NCBI RefSeq assembly: GCF_029227915.1
Contig: NC_079877.1
Coordinates: 6,760,001-6,824,000, forward strand
Origin: Hydractinia symbiolongicarpus
Taxonomy: Eukaryota; Cnidaria; Hydrozoa; Anthoathecata; Hydractiniidae
DNA: 64,000 nt
Reading direction: 5' to 3'
Shown here: positions 63,991 to 64,000 of the stretch, piece by piece
Position numbering within the stretch: the stretch's first letter is position 1
How the letters are laid out: each line of letters opens with the position of its first letter
Notes under the pieces: generated by a model
What the model saw: only the letters and a program-made list of their open reading frames with translations
What the model was told of the DNA's origin: nothing
Database searches by the model: none
Translations under genes and position numbers: made by a program

Positions 63991-64000
63991 CGCTATTACT

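Larger units (their letters stand above)
43863..64000 (+). repeat. Sat-2 satellite array, about 372-bp monomer (about 54 copies)
   Basis: Head-to-tail monomers in one orientation run to the window end. Units start at TGTATTTAGCGAT or TGTGTTTAGAT (for example 43,869, 44,241, 44,613, 44,985 and 45,358, spacing 372-373). Each contains GCTTTTAACAGTGAAACG, GACTGTGGGACTTAATTG, ACCTTATAAATGTGATAA, ACATGATTGCTGGAACTCAG, a hairpin GCGCT-GTGGT-AGCGC, CTAGCCGTTAGC followed by a GC palindrome, and CCGTTTGAGTTACAACGG. It shares no obvious sequence with Sat-1. The 68-codon frames at 45,759, 57,668 and 59,533 are the same repeat variant and not genes. Confidence 0.96.

Overview
This window is eukaryotic, almost certainly from an invertebrate animal. 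It has GT-AG introns, two satellite arrays, a tRNA-derived SINE with a short tandem-repeat tail, and small inverted-repeat transposon remnants. The CTAGCTAG-rich stretches and a gene family that I associate with sponge, cnidarian and mollusc genomes suggest an early-branching animal such as a sponge or cnidarian. That assignment is memory-based and low confidence. There are no bacterial operons, CRISPR arrays or rRNA genes.

Layout. (1) Bases 1 to about 35,570 are one tandem array of a monomer of about 203 bp (here Sat-1, about 175 copies). The array changes orientation twice, at about 330 and about 8,382, so 331-8,381 is inverted relative to the rest. It shows higher-order repetition, a perfect 991-bp tandem duplication, and deletion subfamilies with shared breakpoints. 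(2) Bases 35,570-43,862 are an 8.3-kb non-satellite island. Its left half holds the remains of one minus-strand, multi-exon gene whose exons I rebuilt from splice sites and reading phase (exons between about 40,045 and 35,565). The gene carries two in-frame TAA codons and two apparent one-base losses in A-runs, and its last exon appears to run into the Sat-1 array. The right half holds a TA-flanked foldback element, an element built from GCAAAAAT/GCGGGATT words, a SINE and other repeat debris. (3) Bases 43,863-64,000 are a second, unrelated satellite of about 372 bp (Sat-2, about 54 copies, one orientation). It has a conserved hairpin and a conserved palindrome per monomer and large internal duplications at 1.86, 2.98 and 10.79 kb.

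No intact protein-coding gene is supported here. The short open frames over both satellites are by-products of the repeat sequence. The window looks like heterochromatin (pericentromeric, subtelomeric or similar), with a decayed gene island between two satellite families. Any centromere role is inference only.
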